Part shown: positions 20,843 to 26,097 of the stretch, in pieces | Layout of the letters: the number at the start of each line of letters is the position of its first letter | How positions within the stretch are numbered: position 1 is the first letter of the stretch | NCBI GenBank assembly: GCA_021464525.1 | Contig: JADRCO010000815.1 | Span: 1-26,097, forward strand | Origin: Rhizophagus sp. LPA8_4_AMF | Lineage: Eukaryota > Glomeromycota > Glomeromycetes > Glomerales > Glomeraceae | Length of the DNA: 26,097 nt | Reading direction: 5' to 3' | Program-made: the position numbers and the translations under genes | Notes under the pieces: generated by a model | Database searches by the model: none | Seen by the model: only the letters and a program-made list of their open reading frames with translations | Told to the model about the DNA's origin: nothing

Positions 20843-23800
20843 TTAACTGGAATTATTGGTTATATTCAAATTTTGATTATTATTCTGGTTCCCTTCATTT
20901 AGAGCATCCAATATCCTTTGATTTTCTGAAAACACTTCATACATAGAATCACGTTCTGTAAAGTTTCTTACAGTTAATCGACGCAATCTTTGTGACTCAA
21001 GTGAATCCATTTCTGGAACAATATCTTTATCTGCAAATTCTACATGAAGACCAGAAGGTGAATTAGGTCGAGGAAATCCATTTGGAGTCGGTAAACGTGG
21101 TGAAACAGGTGCTGAAACAGGTGCTGAACGTATCGATGAATTAGGCGGTGAAGAGGTAGATTCATCTGCTGAAGAAGATTCAGCATCATCATCATCTGCT
21201 TGAAGAGCAAGGTCATTGACTTCTTCCTCGTCTGAAGAATCATCTCGTTTTAAAGTTTTAGAAACTGTTAATTTCCTTTCCAAGCCGACCACATTTTCTG
21301 GTGCACCATCCATATAATGCATACTATTACGATTACTCCTTCCAGTAACATCTTCACGAATACTTCTGTTTCGTAAAGCGGTTATTGGTGATAAGGCAGT
21401 AGGCGAAATGGGATCGCCATCAGAACCAACTTTCGTCGCAGGTTGCGAAGTATCCACTGATACATTATTTTCATTCACCTCAGAATTGGATCGCTCTTTT
21501 TCATTTTTCTCAGACGGTGGTGCATCCATAGTTCTAGGTGCAGCTGTACCGTTACTATCAGTAAAGAAAATATAATCGAATTCAGCCATGAAAAGGCTAA
21601 AAACTCCTGCAGGAATCCCCAGTGTAGGCGAGAAAACAATTCCAATATTACGAACAGTCATCTTATTGACATCTGAATTTTGTACAACACGTATCAAATG
21701 TCCAGTTAATGTTCGTAGTAATGTATAATTTGATAAAGGAAGAGCAGAGACAAGACGACCAAGTTCATTTATGCGATCTCGTCGATCAAGGAGATCTAAT
21801 AATTTAAATAATTACGTTTAATATATACATCGATTCATCACAATAAAAAATAAGAAGTTACATTTTGATAAACGTAAATATGAAATTTTACTTACCAATA
21901 ACATTAACAAACTCTGCGTGTAACTCCCTAGTTAAAACACTGGTGGGTAACTCCCTCAGATATAATTTCAATAAACCAGCCACAGCATGTACATCATAAT
22001 ATTCACCATCGCCCAATAAATCAACATCACCCTCTGTATTAAATCTATCTTTTAAGAACTTAATAGTAGCTGCAGCACCATTTAGACGGTAAATACCTTC
22101 CTCTTCTGTAGCATTCTTTGCATCTAAATATTCGATACAACGATACACTACAGCAGGAAGTTCATAACCTTCTTTTATTCGTGCTACTGCAATAGCCTGA
22201 TCCAATGGAACACCAAAAACGATTCTAGAAATGTCAGGTCGTGTTTCTTGATATTTTTTCTTTTCATCCTTATTACTACTACCAAACATGCTACCGAAGA
22301 AAGTTTTACGTGAACCTTTTCTCTTTTCATGATGAAAGTTATCATCAGTTTGACGCTTTACATGTTGTGATTGATTATTAGCACTCATACCAAAGACAGG
22401 TGATGATGTACTATCTCGAGGTTCAGGAGAGACCTTTCGATCTGAATCTTCACGATTAACTGACATACTACTACGTTTTATTATTGGATTCGAGGAAACA
22501 CTCAACATGGACTGTTGTTGATTACCCCCAAATGAATTTTTTGATTGATCACTTGATTCTGATTGTTGTAATGAATTCGTACTAGATGATGGTGAAGATG
22601 ACAATGATGATGATGGATGATGATGTGAATGATGTGAATTATGACTAATACTATCGCTTTTATTAATATTAATACTTGATAGAGATTCATTATTTCCTTT
22701 TCTCCTATCAGGACGAATTTCTTTTTGAGCTTGCTGAATAACGGAATCAGTTGCAATAAGCTTGGTATTCAAATCGGTTTTACCTAACTGAGAAATTGGT
22801 TGAGCGTTGACTTTTGCAATGCTATCTTTTGAAAATTTCTTTTTTGAATGTTTTTTAATTTCTCGTTCTTCTTCACCAACATATTGAAGTAAAGATTCTA
22901 CCCATTCATCTCTTTCTGTATCACTCTCAGCACATAACACATGTTTTGTATGAGTAGTATTCTTAGAACCAGACTTCGGCTCCAATATTAAGAAGGCATG
23001 TCTATAAGAATTTTCACTATCCTTTTCTGTTTCATTATTAACATTTTGTTGTCGTCCAATTTGTGCGTGTGTTAAGCGAATAGAACCTAGATGATTTCCA
23101 CCTTTCTATGGAATTTTCAAAAGTAATTTATATCAATAAAAGAACAAACGATTAATTCATTTGGGTTCTAAAATGATTTACACTCACACTTTCATAATAT
23201 TCAAGCACGGGACTATTCAACACAAAATATCTTGATTTCCAACCGCCAAAATTCTTTCCTTTCTTTGTAAGGTATCCTTCTTTATATCCAGACTGCTAAA
23301 AAATGTTTAAAAGTAATTAGCTTTTGTTATTAATATGTAATCAGTAATAACTATTTAGTTGAGTCATACCTGATAATCTTTTTGGTCCTGATCAATCATA
23401 TTCGTGCTTAAAAATTCACATATATCTTTAGGGTCTTTTAACGGTAATGTAATAATATGTTGAAGATACTGTTCCAATGCAATCTATTGTTTTGAACATT
23501 AATTTTTTAAAAACTATCTATAAACAATATAACAATAACAATGAGTATTCTCTAAAAAAAACAAACCTTTCTTTGATCTACTTTACTAGGAGCATTATTG
23601 TGGAAGAGATTTTTGTCCGGTAGTTTACCAATTTTAATTGCAGTGCCTTTATTTTGACGTTGTTTTAACTAAAATTTCGTGAGAAAAAAAATTAATAATT
23701 AAGTTATGAAATTTGAACACTAATTTATATTTTAACCATACTTTTGAATCCAAAGCCAAAAAGTCGGAATATAGTTTTTCAACTCTCCATAATTCTTTCT

Positions 23801-23978
23801 CAATTCCAACAATTGTACCATCAAGAATTCTAGCTTGTCCAACTAATATCACGAATGCTAACACTTCCTTACCCTTATCATTGGTCTTTTTATTGCTACC
23901 AATAACCTTAACAGCAATACCAGAAGTAACATCTAGGCTAAGGGATTGTTTTTCAGGACGTGGTGGTAATGGAGGCAT

Positions 23979-24031
<53 letters not shown>

Positions 24032-25964
24032 GCTGTTGTTGTTGCTGCTGTACAAAGCCTGGCTGTTGAGGTATTTGTTGAGTCAATTGCTGTTGAGTCA
24101 ATTGCTGTTGTGGTAGTAGTGGTTGTGGTGATTGACCATAAGATGGATTTGTGACAATAGTAGCATCAGGAAGTGACATTTTATTTTTTCTATGTTGAGT
24201 CACAGGATTATCTCTATGACCTTGAGTCATATAAACACTATGACGATTATTTTGACCAGGTATTAATAACATATTAGAATTTGATCCTGGAATATGTAAT
24301 TCGGGATATTGACCGCCTCTAGGAGGAGGCATAGCAGAAACCCTAGCTCTTGGTCCAGGTTGTACGTGAGTAAAAGATTTACTAGATCTCAATTGCTTTG
24401 ATTCTTTTGGAGTTAAATAAGCACCGCTAAGGTTTGAATCACTATTATTATGTGTCAAAGAGTCTCTCTTTGATTTTATTTGATCCTCTTCAGAATTATT
24501 ATTACCAGACACTGATATTGATGGTTGTTCATGAGATGGTAATGATTGTGATCTAACAGGTAAATTTTTATCTAATGTAGTAACCGGTAAAATTTTGGGA
24601 TGATTTACATTGTCCTGATTAACTACATTATTATTGTTAGAGGAATCAAATTCGCTATCATGACTAGGACTAGGTGGAGGTCTAGGTGAAGAAGGTAACC
24701 CTGGAGAACGAGGGGAACGAGGGGAACGAGGAGGAATTATTGATGATGATTCAATTGGCTCAGGAATTTTACGTTCTTTTGATCGAGGAGATTGAGGAGA
24801 TTGAGGTGGATGAGGAAATTGATCAAGAGCATCGTTTTCATCCTCATTAGGTTGTATCGTACTAATACGCTTACGCATACTAGCATCACCATTACTGCTT
24901 AAACTACCAGACTCTGAAGATTTTGTTGAAATTGTTGGTGATGGAATATTAAGAGAAGCTGAGGAATCGAAATTTTCAAAATAGTTGAGAGGAGAATTTT
25001 GACTATTTTGAATTTCCTGAGGGGAACTTGAAACTTTATCATTCTGTAATGATAATTGCCGTTGAACAGATTTTGGAGGAAGGACTGGTGGTGAAGAGGA
25101 AGGAGGTTTAACAATATTAGAAATTGTAGAAGATGTAGGAATATGGATATGAGAATTATTTATAAGGGAAGATCTTGATGGAAATGAATCATTAAATTGT
25201 GTGACGATACCATTCTCATTCATCGGTGGATTAAAATCGGTTTTTGATTGATTGATTTCAGTCTCTTGACGTTGAATTAAATTTGTATTATTATTAGAAT
25301 CATCATTAGAAATAACTCGTGAGTTTGATCCATCATAAGCTGTCAATAGACCAGATACAGATGAATTAGTAGATACATTAGATACATCAGATAATACAGA
25401 ATTTGTAGAATCTTGACGTAGTGATTGAGGTTTCAGTTCCAAATTGGTATTTGAAGAAATTTCTTTATCTGATAAAGATAATTGTGGGAAAGAATGTTTT
25501 GATTGATTATAATTTGATGATAATTGACGAACAGATGATTGCGTTGAATCTCGAGATGATTTATTATTGTCCATGTTATTAGATTGTAGATTCAGCACAG
25601 CAGAATCATTATTATTAATATTAATTAAACTATTAGATTCCACGGGCGGTTTACTTTCACTTCCATTTTTCTCACTTAATAACACTTCATCCTCAGAACG
25701 ACTTGAATTTAGTTTAGCAATAAGTTTATCTCTCTCACTAGCAATTCTCTGATTATCTTTCTGTAAATTATTTATCACAGATTTTTGTTTTTCTATTATT
25801 TTCCACAATTGATCGTTTTGTGATCGTAATAGATTACGTTCATTTATAACTTGTTGTAAATAAGGTTCTCCAAGACTACCATCTGAACCAGTGACACGGT
25901 GACTTTCTGGTCGTGGCTGTTGTTGTGGAGGTTGTTGTGCCGACATTATAGTACCGTTTTCCAT
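20843..25964 (-). CDS. BEM3: PX-PH-RhoGAP protein, Bem3-type Cdc42/Rho GAP
   Basis: Six exons (25964-23742, 23668-23567, 23483-23370, 23295-23188, 23105-21896, 21795-20843) join in phase to 1569 residues (yeast Bem3 about 1130). In order: a coiled coil (about 36-90); a long Ser/Asn/Pro-rich region with SPRSPRSP motifs and 24 consecutive glutamines; a PX domain spread over exons 1-3 (about 683-813), including LWRVEKLYSDFLALDSK; a PH domain (about 817-927) starting YKEGYLTKKGKNFGGWKSRYFVL; a Ser/His-rich linker; a RhoGAP domain (about 1145-1330); and an acidic, Ser-rich tail. The arginine finger is in EEEGIYRLNG (Arg about 1190), and LLKLYLRELP and NIGIVFSPTL are intact. In yeast, Bem3 stimulates GTP hydrolysis by Cdc42 at polarised growth sites, and PX/PH bind phosphoinositides. 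The same role in hyphal polarity is inferred. Confidence 0.93.
23979..24050 (-). repeat. CAA/CAG trinucleotide tract encoding 24 glutamines
   Basis: On the plus strand this is a TTG repeat with a few CTG interruptions toward its right end. On the coding strand it is 24 Gln codons, mostly CAA, between FVQ-type residues and the proline motif MPPLPPRP. It lies just before the PX domain. Such tracts are length-variable, and the interruptions tend to stabilise them. Confidence 0.95.
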
Positions 25965-26084
25965 TTTTTTTTTTTAAAAAAAACAGTTACTATTATATAT
26001 ATAATAAAGTTTTATATAAAAAAAAAATTTTTTTTTTTCTTGAATTGGAAGGTAACTGTTTTTTTTTTTTAAAAAAAAAAAAAA
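25964..26084. repeat. Large inverted repeat of oligo-T/oligo-A tracts upstream of the Bem3-like start
   Basis: The left arm is T12 A8 CAGTTAC (25964-25990) and the right arm is GTAACTG T12 A14 (26052-26084). They are reverse complements over about 27 bases, with the CAGTTAC/GTAACTG core exact. Between them is an A10 T11 tract (26018-26038) and a TATATA run. The left arm overlaps the start codon, so in the transcript this would be a hairpin in the leader, or in DNA a nucleosome-poor promoter. A short GGAA repeat follows at 26085-26096. Confidence 0.7.
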
Positions 26085-26097
26085 GGAAGGAAGGAAA

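Overview
This is nuclear DNA from a eukaryote, most likely a fungus and plausibly an arbuscular mycorrhizal (Rhizophagus-type) one. The intergenic DNA is very AT-rich. Genes are cut by many short GT-AG introns with GTAAGT-like donors. There is a tyrosine-kinase-like fragment of the kind greatly expanded in Glomeromycota, together with fungal housekeeping and polarity genes. The lineage is inferred; no rRNA or other phylogenetic marker is present. All gene models below were assembled by hand from splice signals, phase and protein similarity.

Layout. Bases 1-4300 hold no convincing gene but several repeat relics: a GC-richer insertion of about 665 bp with an A tail and a perfect 15-bp target-site duplication (2135-2830), a small pogo/Tigger-like MITE candidate (3306-3481) and a fold-back segment (1576-1832). 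A four-exon, probably degenerate protein kinase follows (4315-5330, +). It is convergent with a complete six-exon MRT4 ribosome-assembly gene (5702-6812, -). The spacer 6813-7568 carries two diverged tandem copies of a repeat of about 213 bp.

From 7569 to 14957 lie two head-to-head paralogues of a two-pass membrane protein family that I do not recognise, at 7569-9406 (-) and 10850-14957 (+). They share most intron positions, including a 10-nt microexon. The plus-strand copy carries a C-terminal extension made of two unrelated tandem repeat arrays, a 153-bp unit with higher-order structure and a strict 66-bp unit.

The right side is a co-oriented minus-strand run: a NUDCD1-type CS-domain protein (15818-17856), a TFIIB/BRF-family transcription factor with a GC-AG intron (18044-19993), and a 1569-residue PX-PH-RhoGAP protein of the Bem3 type (20843-25964) with a 24-residue polyglutamine tract. 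Upstream of the last gene is a large inverted repeat built of oligo-T/oligo-A tracts.

The genes do not form a single pathway. They cover ribosome assembly (MRT4), Pol III-type transcription (BRF-like), chaperone-type function (NUDCD1) and Cdc42/Rho polarity control (Bem3-like). The least explained part is the head-to-head membrane-protein pair and its repeat tail.
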